Notes under the pieces: model-generated
Seen by the model: only the letters and a program-made list of their open reading frames with translations
What the model was told of the DNA's origin: nothing
The model's database searches: none
Made by a program: the position numbers and the translations under genes
In this document: piece after piece, positions 7,763-16,510 of the stretch
Layout: each line of letters starts with the position of its first letter
Numbering within the stretch: position 1 is the first letter of the stretch
Source of the DNA: Thermodesulfobacteriota bacterium
GTDB taxonomy: Bacteria > Desulfobacterota > Anaeroferrophillalia > Anaeroferrophillales > Tharpellaceae
Direction of reading: 5' to 3'
NCBI GenBank assembly: GCA_024762675.1
Contig: JANTGZ010000016.1
Location: 1 to 33,358 of the forward strand
Length of the DNA: 33,358 nt

Positions 7763-8783
7763 TTGGGTAAACGATACCTGCCAAAAGGTTGGCTCCAAGC
7801 AAAAGAAATTGCGAATTTATACGTAGATAGAGACCGGGGATTGCCAGAATCCGGTCATCTTTGACAGCTCGGGAATGGCGCAACAATGGGTCAACTACAA
7901 GACTTTGCTCAAGATCACTCTCTAAGGGAACAATTATTATCCCAGGATCCCATTTCAGCAAGGTCTCGTGATCGACCTGTTTCCACGATTTAATTCCCTG
8001 CTCAGCCCCGACATTTACAGCCCCGATGAGCTCACACAGCGAGGTAAAATTTGAGGCTACACCGGGAATATAGCCGCCGAGATCATAGTAGAGCAGGCGC
8101 AACGGTCTCTTCGGCTTTGGCAAAGTAGCCTGCAAGAGAGCCCTTTTTTTGGCGATAATATAAAGTAAAGCCTCGGCATTACCTCTCTCTCCTATAATTT
8201 GACCTAAAACTTTTATCTCTTCAATAACCGAATTAAGTGAATCTTGAGATCCGAGATCAAAGGTTGGAATACCGGCCCGGTGAAGTCTCTGCTTAAAAAT
8301 GGCGTCGGAAAAAGCAACGGTAAAGACCAGGTCGGGTTGGGCGGCAATAACCAGTTCACTCTCTTTGTAACTAAAAATTCGCCCACTTTTCGCTACTTCA
8401 TCAGCAATCATCGAAAATCGAGAGTCGGCCGCCACCTCATTAAACATAAGCAAGCGCTGACGCGGGCAGATAGCCCAGAGAATTTCACTAACCCCGACTG
8501 AATGCGGGATTATCCGAAACGGAGCCCTAACCAGGTCGACAGTTCTCGTCTCAATTTGAAAATTATCGCTACGATAGTCATATACACGGTGTAAAAAACT
8601 TACCTGACGGGGCCATTTCTCTTCAACCTTAGAATCACCTCTAACTAGACTGAGGTCTTTGAACAATTGCTCCATCGGCAAAGGGGTGGGCGGCATCACC
8701 CACTCCGAACCGGCCCCCATAACGGCGACTGAAGAGAGGCCAAACAAAAGAAAAATGGTTGTAAAAGCCGTAAACTTCACCAT
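7752..8783 (-). CDS. Periplasmic substrate-binding protein of a BtuF/FepB-type ABC importer
   Basis: The 343-residue protein begins with a signal peptide (MVKFTAFTTIFLLFGLSSVAVMGAGS). The mature part has the class III binding-protein layout: an N-lobe with PFRIIPHSVGVSEILWAICP and the ELVIAAQPDLVFTVAFSD segment, a connecting helix (SLNSVIEEIKVLGQIIGERG), then a C-lobe with GVASNFTSLCELIGAVNVGA and VDHETLLKWDPGIIIVPLES. This is the fold used for Fe-siderophores, haem and vitamin B12. It sits between the ATPase and permease genes. The start is preceded by a moderate site (AGGATTGGAAATAG). No cobalamin riboswitch-like or Fur-like element was evident to me, so the ligand stays open. Confidence 0.9.
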   Translation of the reverse strand: MVKFTAFTTIFLLFGLSSVAVMGAGSEWVMPPTPLPMEQLFKDLSLVRGDSKVEEKWPRQVSFLHRVYDYRSDNFQIETRTVDLVRAPFRIIPHSVGVSEILWAICPRQRLLMFNEVAADSRFSMIADEVAKSGRIFSYKESELVIAAQPDLVFTVAFSDAIFKQRLHRAGIPTFDLGSQDSLNSVIEEIKVLGQIIGERGNAEALLYIIAKKRALLQATLPKPKRPLRLLYYDLGGYIPGVASNFTSLCELIGAVNVGAEQGIKSWKQVDHETLLKWDPGIIIVPLESDLEQSLVVDPLLRHSRAVKDDRILAIPGLYLRINSQFLLLGANLLAGIVYPNEF

Positions 8784-8867
8784 CTATTTCCAATCCTATA
8801 TTTCCTGAACCATAAAACTCTTGAGTTGCTTTTTTTCTTGTAACTTTATCTCTTTGTGGCGAAAAAA

Positions 8868-9626
8868 CTAAACCGGCAAACTCTGAAATTCAAGAAAATC
8901 ATCGGTTTTTGCGAGTCCGACCCGAAAAACCTCTTCCAGGGCGGCTGTCGTAAATGCTTTGTCAGAAGGCCCGTAAAAGTAGATCTCACCATCTTCGAGT
9001 ATCGTGATAGTATCACAAAAACGCCGCGCCTGATTGAGATCATGTACCGAGGTCAAAATGGTTTTGCCCTGGTTTTTAAGTTCCAACAACAACTCCATAA
9101 TCGCCAGCGAGTTACCGATATCAAGACTCGCTGTCGGCTCATCAAGCAGGATTAGCGCGGCTTCGGTCGCCAGGGCCCGGGCTATAAGAACCAATTGTGC
9201 TTCTCCACCGGAGATTTCGGTCAGCGATCGTTCTCTTAAATGTGAGGTATTGGTAGCTTGCAGAGCCCGTTCAACAACCTCCCGATCTTTATTACTCAAA
9301 GTTTGGAAACGTTTTAAGTGGGGGTAACGCCCCATCAAGACCAGATCATAAACACTTATGGGGAAATTAACCTTGGGGTTCTGCGGTACCAGGCTGACCA
9401 GAGAACTCAAACGACGACGCTCCATGGTTATACAATCCCGACCCAAAAACTTCACCTGCCCCTCCTGCGGAGAATAGATGCGGCAGATGTTTTTCAACAA
9501 AGTAGTTTTACCGGAACCGTTTGGACCGACCAGACCATGTATCTTGGCGACCCCATAACTTACAGAGATATCCCGCAAGGTCGGCCGCCCACCAAAAGAG
9601 AAAGAGAGATGTTTAATTTCCAGCAT
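8868..9626 (-). CDS. ABC transporter ATP-binding protein (FepC/BtuD-like)
   Basis: The 252-residue cytoplasmic ATPase has all nucleotide-binding motifs: Walker A GPNGSGKT at 34-41, Q-loop Q82, signature ISGGE at 138-142, Walker B LILLDE at 158-163, D-loop ASLD at 166-169 and switch His 195 (SVHDLNQA). YDLVLMGRYPHLKRF at about 93-107 is typical of the iron-complex/B12 group. It is the first complete gene of the importer; the binding protein follows after 84 bp. It would pair with the FecCD-type permease encoded at 6716-7762. Confidence 0.96.
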   Translation of the reverse strand: MLEIKHLSFSFGGRPTLRDISVSYGVAKIHGLVGPNGSGKTTLLKNICRIYSPQEGQVKFLGRDCITMERRRLSSLVSLVPQNPKVNFPISVYDLVLMGRYPHLKRFQTLSNKDREVVERALQATNTSHLRERSLTEISGGEAQLVLIARALATEAALILLDEPTASLDIGNSLAIMELLLELKNQGKTILTSVHDLNQARRFCDTITILEDGEIYFYGPSDKAFTTAALEEVFRVGLAKTDDFLEFQSLPV

Positions 9627-10191
9627 GGTTTAAAATGGGTTTTGACGAAGATCTTTAAAATTGCGATAATAGGCGACAGGCAAAATAAATTTGGCACACA
9701 CCACAAGACCCAGCCCGATCTGGGCTTTGATGAGTCGTGGAATCCGGCATACCGAAGAGATCGTAGACTCAAGGTGATCGATGAATCCGGAGGTATAGTT
9801 ACTACTGATCACCGAGATCCCGGGATAGGCATACTTAACGGCAACCCCAAACCGCCGCAACTTTGAACTCATTCTCTGCCATCGTAAACTTGGTGTAGAG
9901 AACCACGCCCTCCATCATGTTCTTGCCGATGGTATAGAGAATGTTGCCAAGTTCACCAAAATGATAGAGCGGAACATTAACCAGGGCCTGAATATAGAGC
10001 CTTATTTTCCCGGCCAGCTTCGGTACCCGGAAATCATTTAACGGCTCTCTGCTGTTATTGCTCATCAGCTATATGGCGTTGATTTTCTGCACCAGGCGAC
10101 GGTCTCGGCGGCGGTATCTTGAGGCAACATGACTATATTGCCAATTGCGTATCCGGCCCGCACCCGAACTCTGGTAACCACAAGATTGTTC
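9627..10191 (-). pseudogene. Unassigned region with broken small reading frames, possibly a decayed gene
   Basis: This 565-bp stretch between the carbamoyltransferase and the ATPase has no intact gene I recognise. Leftward it carries a 76-codon frame (9835-10065, beginning MSNNSREPLNDFRVPKLAGK) and an 80-codon frame (9630-9872, ending RNFKDLRQNPF). They overlap by 38 bp in different frames, so a single frameshift would join them into about 140 residues. The first ATG overlaps the stop of yet another leftward frame (TGATG at 10063-10067) that reads ..YAIGNIVMLPQDTAAETVAW. The position before an iron-type ABC importer suggested a TonB-dependent receptor remnant, but I see no TonB box, plug or barrel motif. 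It may equally be real small genes or a sequencing frameshift. Confidence 0.3.
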
Positions 10192-11931
10192 TTACGAAGT
10201 CGTCAGCCCTTTGGTCACCAGGATATCCCCAAGCATCAGATATTGAAGATCACAACCATAAAACATATTAAGAGCATCAGTCGGTGAGCAGATCATCGGT
10301 TCACCCCGGCGGTTTAAAGATGTGTTGAGAACCACCGGAACCCCACGTAGCTTCTCGAGCTCTTCAAGCAGGGCATAGTAACGGGGGTTGGTTTCGCGCT
10401 CAACAATCTGAGCCCGGGCCGTACCATCCTCATGGACGACCTCGGGAATCCGCTTTTTCCAACTCTCGGCCACCGTAAAGGCGAAGGTCATATAGGGAGC
10501 GGGATGGTCAGTCTGCAGGATTTCAGAGGCCACTCGATCGAGCATACTCGGACAAAATGGCCGCCAGCGCTCACGATATTTAATCTGGGCATTGATCGTA
10601 TCCGCGACTCCCGAATGGCTCGGGTCACCCAGGATACTACGGTTACCCAGGGCCCGAGGACCAAACTCCATACGCCCCTGAAACCAGGCTAAAGGATGAC
10701 CCTCGGCCAGGATCCGAGCTCCGGCTTCAGGCACATTTTCAACCTTTTGCCAAAGCGGTTTTTCAGGATGTTCAAGACAGGCACTAACACACTCTTCAGT
10801 CGAGTAGGAGGGACCAAGATAGACATGCTTAAGCTTTTTTACGGTTTCGCCCTTCTCCCGGGCCACAAACGAAGCCGCACCGATCGCAGTACCGGCATCG
10901 CTTGCTGCCGGTTGGACAAAGAGTTCATTAACCTCAGGCAACTCCATAAGACGTTGGTTGAGTTTAACATTTAAGGCCACCCCGCCGGCAAAACAGAGTC
11001 GGCCGGTCTCCTCCAGGATATCACCGAGATAGGTTTTTACCAGAGCCAGCGAAGTCTCTTCGAGCAATTTCTGGATAGCTGCGGCATAGTCAATATAGGG
11101 ATCATCAATCTCATCACCCTCGCGTTTGGGTCCTAGCCAGTCAATCAGTTTAGGGCTGAAATAGTAGCCCTGCTGCTGATCCTTGTAGCGCCTTAAGCCG
11201 ACAACATTAACAAGCTCGGTATTGACCTTGAGATCATGACCATCACAGGATAGAAGACGGGAGAAATCATACTTATCGGGATTCCCATAAGGAGCCATGC
11301 CCATCACCTTAAACTCTCCGTCGAGCATCTCAAAACCGAGAAACTGGGTCATGGCACCATAGACGCCACCTAAAGAGTCGGGGTCATAAAACTCCTTGAT
11401 CTTATGAATAACACCATTCTCTCCATAGCCAAAAAAGGTGGTCGCATATTCGCCCTTTCCATCGATTCCCAAGATCGCACATTTACCTTCAAAACCACTG
11501 AAATGATAGGCGCTGCTGGCATGCGCAAGATGGTGCTCGACGGGAACAAACGGGGAGCGCTGAGGATCGATCCCGAGATCCGCCATGAGTTGCAAAATTC
11601 CCTGCCGGTTGCGACGAAAATGGCGGTTGCCATTAAAAAGCGCATCTAAAGCCCGATCCGGCGCATACCAGTAGCGTTTGGCAAAATGGAGACGACCAGG
11701 ATGAGTAAACAAGCCGATTTCGGCAAAAGGAAAAGCGACATAATCGACCTGATGTGGCTTAACACCGGCAAAATCGAGACAGAAGCGGGCGGCATGGTAA
11801 GGCCACTTGTTTTTGGCGTGCTTATCGCGTAGAAAACGCTCCTCTTCAGCCGCTGCGACAAGTTCACCATCGATCAAAAGAGCGGCGGAAGGGTCGTGGG
11901 TTAATGATCCCGAAAGACCTAAAATTATCAT
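10192..11931 (-). CDS. O-carbamoyltransferase, NodU/CmcH/TobZ family
   Basis: The 579-residue protein transfers a carbamoyl group from carbamoyl phosphate, via a carbamoyl-adenylate, to a hydroxyl of a sugar or natural product. The N-terminal Kae1/ASKHA-like domain starts with MIILGLSGSLTHDPSAALLI and has the metal-binding VEHHLAHASSAYHFSGF (His 133, 134 and 137) and AILGIDGKGEYATTF. The C-terminal domain has FQGRMEFGPRALGNRSIL and later VPVVLNTSLNRRGEPM, both hallmarks of the family. Length fits NodU-type enzymes. The partner gene upstream encodes a double kinase-like protein; a similar pairing occurs in the Pseudomonas aeruginosa LPS-core locus (PA5005 carbamoyltransferase with neighbouring LPS kinases, from memory). 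I therefore infer LPS-core carbamoylation; nodulation-factor or antibiotic roles are unlikely in this setting. Confidence 0.93.
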   Translation of the reverse strand: MIILGLSGSLTHDPSAALLIDGELVAAAEEERFLRDKHAKNKWPYHAARFCLDFAGVKPHQVDYVAFPFAEIGLFTHPGRLHFAKRYWYAPDRALDALFNGNRHFRRNRQGILQLMADLGIDPQRSPFVPVEHHLAHASSAYHFSGFEGKCAILGIDGKGEYATTFFGYGENGVIHKIKEFYDPDSLGGVYGAMTQFLGFEMLDGEFKVMGMAPYGNPDKYDFSRLLSCDGHDLKVNTELVNVVGLRRYKDQQQGYYFSPKLIDWLGPKREGDEIDDPYIDYAAAIQKLLEETSLALVKTYLGDILEETGRLCFAGGVALNVKLNQRLMELPEVNELFVQPAASDAGTAIGAASFVAREKGETVKKLKHVYLGPSYSTEECVSACLEHPEKPLWQKVENVPEAGARILAEGHPLAWFQGRMEFGPRALGNRSILGDPSHSGVADTINAQIKYRERWRPFCPSMLDRVASEILQTDHPAPYMTFAFTVAESWKKRIPEVVHEDGTARAQIVERETNPRYYALLEELEKLRGVPVVLNTSLNRRGEPMICSPTDALNMFYGCDLQYLMLGDILVTKGLTTS

Positions 11932-11982
11932 CTAAAAATCCTCTCTTGATCATTTTACGTTAAATTAATTGGAACAATATAA

Positions 11983-13467
11983 TCACCACGGCATTCGTAA
12001 ATCTTCCACTATCTTTTGGAAGTCACGTTCAAGTTCAGGCTCTCCCTGCCAGTTCGCAAGCAGACGGCGATGGTCACGTTCTACGGCTTTCTTAAACCCC
12101 GATCCGGGCCGGGGCCAGTAGTGCATGGCATCGAGATCCAGAAGATAAAGCCGGCCATCATCACCGCAGAGAAAATTAGTCGCTTTGAAATCACCGTGAC
12201 TTAAACCCAAATCGAGCAGTCGCTGCAAGAGAGTGGCAAACTGCTGCAACCAGACTTTCAGGTCGGAAGCGTCAAGATCGGATCTTCGCAAAAAATCGAA
12301 GGCGTTGCTCCCGGCGACATACTCACAAATAAAATAAGCGGTAGAACGAAGCCTGCAAAAACGTTTCTCCAACATGGCCACCGGCTTCGGTGTTGCAATC
12401 CCCCACCAGCTCAAGCGCTGGGCGTTTTGCCAGGAGACCTGAGCCCGGCTGGGACGCCAGCAGCGGCGCAGGGCATGGCTGAAGCTCTTTATATTGTAAC
12501 GTTTCACAACCAGGCTTACGCCCTCAAGGTCGAGTTTGACCACCGTAGAACTGTTACCGGCTTTGAGAATTTCACCGTCAGCCATAAAATGATCAGGCCG
12601 GGTCAACAGATCATCAAGAACCGAGCTTTGATAGCACCGATCCAGAAGAGTATAAAAACGGTTTTCATTGTAACAGGCAAAGGCTGTACAACTACGCAAA
12701 GATTTGGCAACATAGCCGGCCGCCTTTTTCCGCCGGTGACCGTCGATCTGACATTTAATAAACTTAGCCTCATCGACCTCGACCGACCAGCCCCGGCTCT
12801 GACAATAACTCTGCCATAAAAAGTCCAGATGCTGATCTATTCCAGGATAAGACTCGGCCAGAAACAGAGCAATATTGGCTCGACTTTTCTCTCTTTCAAG
12901 TTCAAAACCGATACCTGAACTATCAACCGCATCTCCATCAATGGTAAAAACTCGACCGTCACTGAAAAGAAAATTACTCCAGTGAATATCACTCTGTAAC
13001 AAACCGGCCCGATGATGAGCAGCAATTGTTTCTATAACAACCTTAAGCAACTTTTGTCGCTCACGGTCATCCTGATGGGCAAACCAGAGGCTAAACAGTG
13101 TTGGCGCCGGCTGTAACTCAGCAAAAATAATAATCGGCAAAGAACCTGAAAAAAGACTCTCGGCAAAAAGCAGTTCCGGTGTCAAAACTCCGGCAGACTC
13201 AAGCGCTTTGACCCCTGCAAGCTCCCGCCTCCAGTGCCGGCCGGCTTTAAGGGGGTCAAGAAAGAGTTTCACGACAACCCGTCTCCCACCCCAACGGGCC
13301 GCACAAACCATCCTTTTACCGGGAATCAGGCGCAAAAGCCTTTGGCAGACAAGGGTCTTAACAGCGGCCTCTTCTTCCTTCGGCAAAGAGATGGAAAAAG
13401 GCAGTTTCAGATTATATTGGGCCCGGCGCAAAGCGTCGATTGAGGCCGACCAGCCATTCTCAATCAT
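11983..13467 (-). CDS. Tandem kinase-like protein, lipopolysaccharide kinase (InaA/WaaP) type
   Basis: The 494-residue protein has two kinase folds in a row. Domain 1 has VVVK with Lys 67, Glu 82 in a WRRELAG helix, a catalytic loop SDIHWSNFLF (Asp 160, Asn 165) and IDGD with Asp 177. Domain 2 has LVVKRYN with Lys 322, a catalytic loop HGDFKATNFL (His 424, Asp 426, Asn 431) and LLDLDAM with Asp 444. Both sets of ATP- and metal-binding residues appear present, so neither half is an obvious pseudokinase. The family phosphorylates heptose or Kdo of the LPS core at the cytoplasmic face. It lies 51 bp upstream of the carbamoyltransferase, in the same direction. The ATG at 13465-13467 lacks a ribosome binding site and sits 8 bases after a candidate -10 box. 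Confidence 0.85.
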   Translation of the reverse strand: MIENGWSASIDALRRAQYNLKLPFSISLPKEEEAAVKTLVCQRLLRLIPGKRMVCAARWGGRRVVVKLFLDPLKAGRHWRRELAGVKALESAGVLTPELLFAESLFSGSLPIIIFAELQPAPTLFSLWFAHQDDRERQKLLKVVIETIAAHHRAGLLQSDIHWSNFLFSDGRVFTIDGDAVDSSGIGFELEREKSRANIALFLAESYPGIDQHLDFLWQSYCQSRGWSVEVDEAKFIKCQIDGHRRKKAAGYVAKSLRSCTAFACYNENRFYTLLDRCYQSSVLDDLLTRPDHFMADGEILKAGNSSTVVKLDLEGVSLVVKRYNIKSFSHALRRCWRPSRAQVSWQNAQRLSWWGIATPKPVAMLEKRFCRLRSTAYFICEYVAGSNAFDFLRRSDLDASDLKVWLQQFATLLQRLLDLGLSHGDFKATNFLCGDDGRLYLLDLDAMHYWPRPGSGFKKAVERDHRRLLANWQGEPELERDFQKIVEDLRMPW

Positions 13468-13475
13468 AATCGAAT

Positions 13476-13504
13476 ATACTAAATTAAGCCGAGCAAATAG
13501 GCAA
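13476..13504 (-). promoter_or_regulatory. Candidate promoter of the kinase/carbamoyltransferase operon
   Basis: Read leftward, TTGCCT (13499-13504), a 17-bp spacer and TAGTAT (13476-13481) resemble sigma-70 boxes (4/6 match each). The expected start of the RNA falls on or within a base or two of the ATG at 13465-13467, so the message would be leaderless or nearly so, which agrees with the missing ribosome binding site. Confidence 0.45.
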
Positions 13505-13530
13505 CAAAAAACGCCGTCCCGCTTTTTTTC

Positions 13531-13559
13531 TTTACAGGACCTAAAGGCTGCAATATAGT
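13531..13559 (+). promoter_or_regulatory. Strong-looking sigma-70 promoter for the sensor kinase/CODH operon
   Basis: TTTACA (13531-13536), exactly 17 bp, then TATAGT (13554-13559): each hexamer differs from consensus by one base. The predicted RNA start is near 13566, which is the A of an ATG. The kinase ATG follows 125 bases later. It faces away from the promoter at 13476-13504, the two sharing a compact 100-bp divergent region. Confidence 0.65.
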
Positions 13560-13565
13560 AAATCT

Positions 13566-13682
13566 ATGGAATCTAACAAAAAGCAACTTCTCAACCTGCA
13601 AAAAGAGCTTTTCGCCAGTGAAGAAGCCGGTCTAGAAGGGGCCAAAACAGATGCTGGAGAAATAACCGGTCAATCTTTTTAA
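13566..13682 (+). CDS. Possible 38-residue leader peptide upstream of the sensor kinase
   Basis: An ATG at the predicted RNA start opens a frame of 38 codons, MESNKKQLLNLQKELFASEE followed by AGLEGAKTDAGEITGQSF. Its TAA (13680-13682) overlaps the AAGGAAG ribosome binding site (13681-13687) of the kinase gene, an arrangement that could couple the two. There is no ribosome binding site in front, so it would have to be translated as a leaderless message. I do not recognise the sequence; it is charged, probably helical at first, and not a membrane or signal peptide. It may be only an untranslated leader. Confidence 0.3.
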   Translation: MESNKKQLLNLQKELFASEEAGLEGAKTDAGEITGQSF

Positions 13683-13690
13683 GGAAGATA

Positions 13691-16510
13691 ATGAAGCATA
13701 AAGCCGGCCTGATAACCACCTACCTCTTCAGTATGAGTCTTATTATCATACTCTTTTTTCTACTGATCGGCTATCTACTGATCAATGATGAGTTTAAAAA
13801 ATTCCGTAAGGAGAGTGCAGAGACCAGAGTCCGTGCTATCGAATCACAAAAAGCATTGATCAAGAATGAAGTTGAGAGGATTGTTGATTATATCAACTAT
13901 AAAAAATCGTTGGCTGAAGCGAGGTTAAGACAAGAGGTCAAGAGTAGAGCCCGAGAAGCCCACCAGATTGCGAGCTTTATCTATGAACAAAACAGTGACA
14001 AACCTTTAGATGAAATCAAAACCCTGATCCATGACGCCCTCTACGCAGTCTCCTGGGATCACGGAAGAGGTTACTACTTCGCTGAAGATATGGATGGTAC
14101 GGAGTTGGTCAACCGCAACAATCCCGACCTTGAGGGGGTCAACATCTTCAACCTGCAAGACAGTAATGGAACCTACATAGTTCGCGAAATTATAGCCATG
14201 GCCCGCTCTGAGAAGGGGGAAGGTTTCTGCTCTTACTACTGGAACAAACCAGGTCAGCCTGGAGTTCTGGTACCAAAAATCTCCTATGTAAAATATTTTC
14301 AGCCTCTTGACTGGGTCATCGGCACCGGGAAGTATCTTGAAGATGAAGAAAAAACTATAAAAGGGGAGCTCCTGGCCCATATCAAAAAACTCAACAACAC
14401 AACTTTCACCTTCCTCTCAGTCGGCACTTTACAGGGCCGCAATCTAATGGATACGACTGACTGGAACCCGACCTTACCGGCACCTGACAAGCCGGATAAT
14501 CTCTCCATTAAAAAACTTATCAATAATGCGCGCTCAGGTGGTGGCTTTATCACTGACACCCGGCCTGCGGCAGAGGACCTGCCAAGTGTAACCAAAATCA
14601 GTTACAGCCAGGCCATTGCCGACTGGCAGTGGTATGTTGGAGCTGTAACCGACCTGCAAGATATTGAAGAATCAATCGGACTCAACCAACTGGCACTAAA
14701 AGAAGGAGCCAGAAAAAAAATTATCCAAATCGCCCTGGCTCTCCTCTTTCTCCTGATCTGCTCCTATATTATCGCCCGCTTGCTGGCCAACAAAATCAAA
14801 AAGAACATTACTCTTTTTGGTGATTTTTTTCATACTGCGGCGACCCGGTCGACAAAACTCAACGAAGAGGAGATCTCTTTCGTAGAATTTAACAAATTGG
14901 CGATCTCCGCCAACGCTATGATCGAGGAGCGCCTTAATGTCAAGCAGGCTCTCAAAGAGAGTGAAAACCGTTTTTTCAAGGTTATTGAAAGCGCCCATAT
15001 CCCCATGGCCATAACCAGAGAGGATGGCCAAATTGAATTTTTGAACCTGAAATTTATCAAAACATTCGGCTACACCTTAGAAGACATCCCCAATTTTGAC
15101 AGATGGAGTGAGCAGGCCTTCCCGGACATCACCTACAGAAACGACGCCCATAACGCCTGGTTTAAAGAGCTTAAAAAACAGGCTTCGGGCAAACCCTTCA
15201 AAAGCGACATCTGGAATGTCACCTGCAAGGATGGCTCGGTTCGGGAGATCAAATTTAATTTCACTCCAGCTGGCCGGCACGGCCTCGTCAGCTTCCATGA
15301 TTATACTGAGGAGAATCGGATAGCCAGAGAAAAAGCCGCTCTCGAAAAAGAGCTCTACCAGGCCCAGAAGATGAAAGCCATCGGCCTCCTGGCCGGGGGA
15401 GTTGCTCACGATCTCAACAACATCCTCTCCGGCATCATCACCTACCCTGAACTGCTGCTCATGCGCCTGCCGCCTGACAGCAACCTGCGACAACCCTTAA
15501 CAACCATACTTAAATCAGGTCAACGGGCCGCTGATATAGTCAGCGACCTGCTGACTTTCGCCCGTGGTGCGGCCGGTAAAAAAGAGAGTACCGACCTCCA
15601 TAAAATTATCAATGAGTACCTGAACTCTCCCGAACATCAAAAGACCATGCGGGAAAAACCCAAACTTACCCTGACTACCAATTTTGCCGAAAACCTGCCG
15701 AACGTCTCCGGCTCACCGATACAGATACGAAAATGTCTTATGAACCTCATCATCAACAGCGCTGAAGAGATTGCTGAAAATGGTAAAATATGGATTTCGA
15801 CCCGAAGCTTAAACTCCGATGACCCTCACATCAGTAAACTCAATCTTGAGCCCGGTGAATACATAAATCTAAGCGTTAAAGACAACGGTTCAGGGATTCC
15901 CGAAAGTGACATAGAACATATTTTCGAACCATTCTACAGTAAAAAAATCATGGGCAAAAGCGGCAGCGGACTGGGTTTGGCCGTTGTTTGGAGCACCATG
16001 CATGAGAATGGCGGCCGAGTCACAGTTCACAGCGACAATGAAGGCAGTACCTTCGACCTCTATTTTCCAGCGACCAGAGAAGAAGAAAAACCCCGTCCGG
16101 GAAAAGTTCCACTGCTTAAAATCAAGGGGAAACAGGAAAAAATTCTCGTCGTCGACGATGAGATCCTGCAACTCGAAGTCGCCCGCCATATCCTTGAGGA
16201 ACTCAATTACCAAGTAGAAACCGTTCTCTCAGGAGAAGCGGCCATCAAGTGGCTGCAAGAACAAACCGCCGAATTGATAATCCTAGATATGGTCATGGAC
16301 CCCGGCATCAATGGTCGGGAGACCTTTTCCCGAATCAGGGATCTTTGGCCACAACAGAAGACAATCATCGTCAGCGGTTTTTCCGAAAATGAGGATATTG
16401 AGAAAACCCTGAAAAATGGGGCAGGGGCCTTCGTCAAAAAACCCTACTCCATCGAAGACCTGGGCCTCGCCGTTAAACGGGAGCTTACAGAAAAAGGAGA
16501 AAAACCATGA
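13691..16510 (+). CDS. Membrane-bound hybrid sensor histidine kinase (Cache, PAS, HisKA, HATPase, receiver)
   Basis: The 939-residue protein has a transmembrane helix at about 7-31, a large periplasmic Cache-type sensor region (about 40-335, with SWDHGRGYYFAEDMDGTELV and FQPLDWVIGTGKYLEDEEKT; a second half ends ADWQWYVGAVTDLQDIE), a second helix at about 345-366, and a PAS domain at about 425-540. The kinase core follows, with phospho-acceptor His 573 in LLAGGVAHDLNNILSG and ATP-lid motifs near SVKDNGSGIPESDIEHIFEPF. A C-terminal receiver has acidic Asp 822/823 and phospho-acceptor Asp 866 (ILDMVMD). Cache domains usually bind small extracellular ligands such as organic acids. Its TGA overlaps the cooF ATG (ATGA), so it is translationally coupled to the CODH genes. 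No DNA-binding response regulator is encoded nearby. Confidence 0.95.
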   Translation: MKHKAGLITTYLFSMSLIIILFFLLIGYLLINDEFKKFRKESAETRVRAIESQKALIKNEVERIVDYINYKKSLAEARLRQEVKSRAREAHQIASFIYEQNSDKPLDEIKTLIHDALYAVSWDHGRGYYFAEDMDGTELVNRNNPDLEGVNIFNLQDSNGTYIVREIIAMARSEKGEGFCSYYWNKPGQPGVLVPKISYVKYFQPLDWVIGTGKYLEDEEKTIKGELLAHIKKLNNTTFTFLSVGTLQGRNLMDTTDWNPTLPAPDKPDNLSIKKLINNARSGGGFITDTRPAAEDLPSVTKISYSQAIADWQWYVGAVTDLQDIEESIGLNQLALKEGARKKIIQIALALLFLLICSYIIARLLANKIKKNITLFGDFFHTAATRSTKLNEEEISFVEFNKLAISANAMIEERLNVKQALKESENRFFKVIESAHIPMAITREDGQIEFLNLKFIKTFGYTLEDIPNFDRWSEQAFPDITYRNDAHNAWFKELKKQASGKPFKSDIWNVTCKDGSVREIKFNFTPAGRHGLVSFHDYTEENRIAREKAALEKELYQAQKMKAIGLLAGGVAHDLNNILSGIITYPELLLMRLPPDSNLRQPLTTILKSGQRAADIVSDLLTFARGAAGKKESTDLHKIINEYLNSPEHQKTMREKPKLTLTTNFAENLPNVSGSPIQIRKCLMNLIINSAEEIAENGKIWISTRSLNSDDPHISKLNLEPGEYINLSVKDNGSGIPESDIEHIFEPFYSKKIMGKSGSGLGLAVVWSTMHENGGRVTVHSDNEGSTFDLYFPATREEEKPRPGKVPLLKIKGKQEKILVVDDEILQLEVARHILEELNYQVETVLSGEAAIKWLQEQTAELIILDMVMDPGINGRETFSRIRDLWPQQKTIIVSGFSENEDIEKTLKNGAGAFVKKPYSIEDLGLAVKRELTEKGEKP

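Noticed and set aside
9318-9866. A 182-codon rightward open frame opposite the start of the ABC ATPase gene
   Set aside because: Half of it overlaps the ATPase, whose motifs are unmistakable, and the translation is low in hydrophobic core residues with no recognisable motif.
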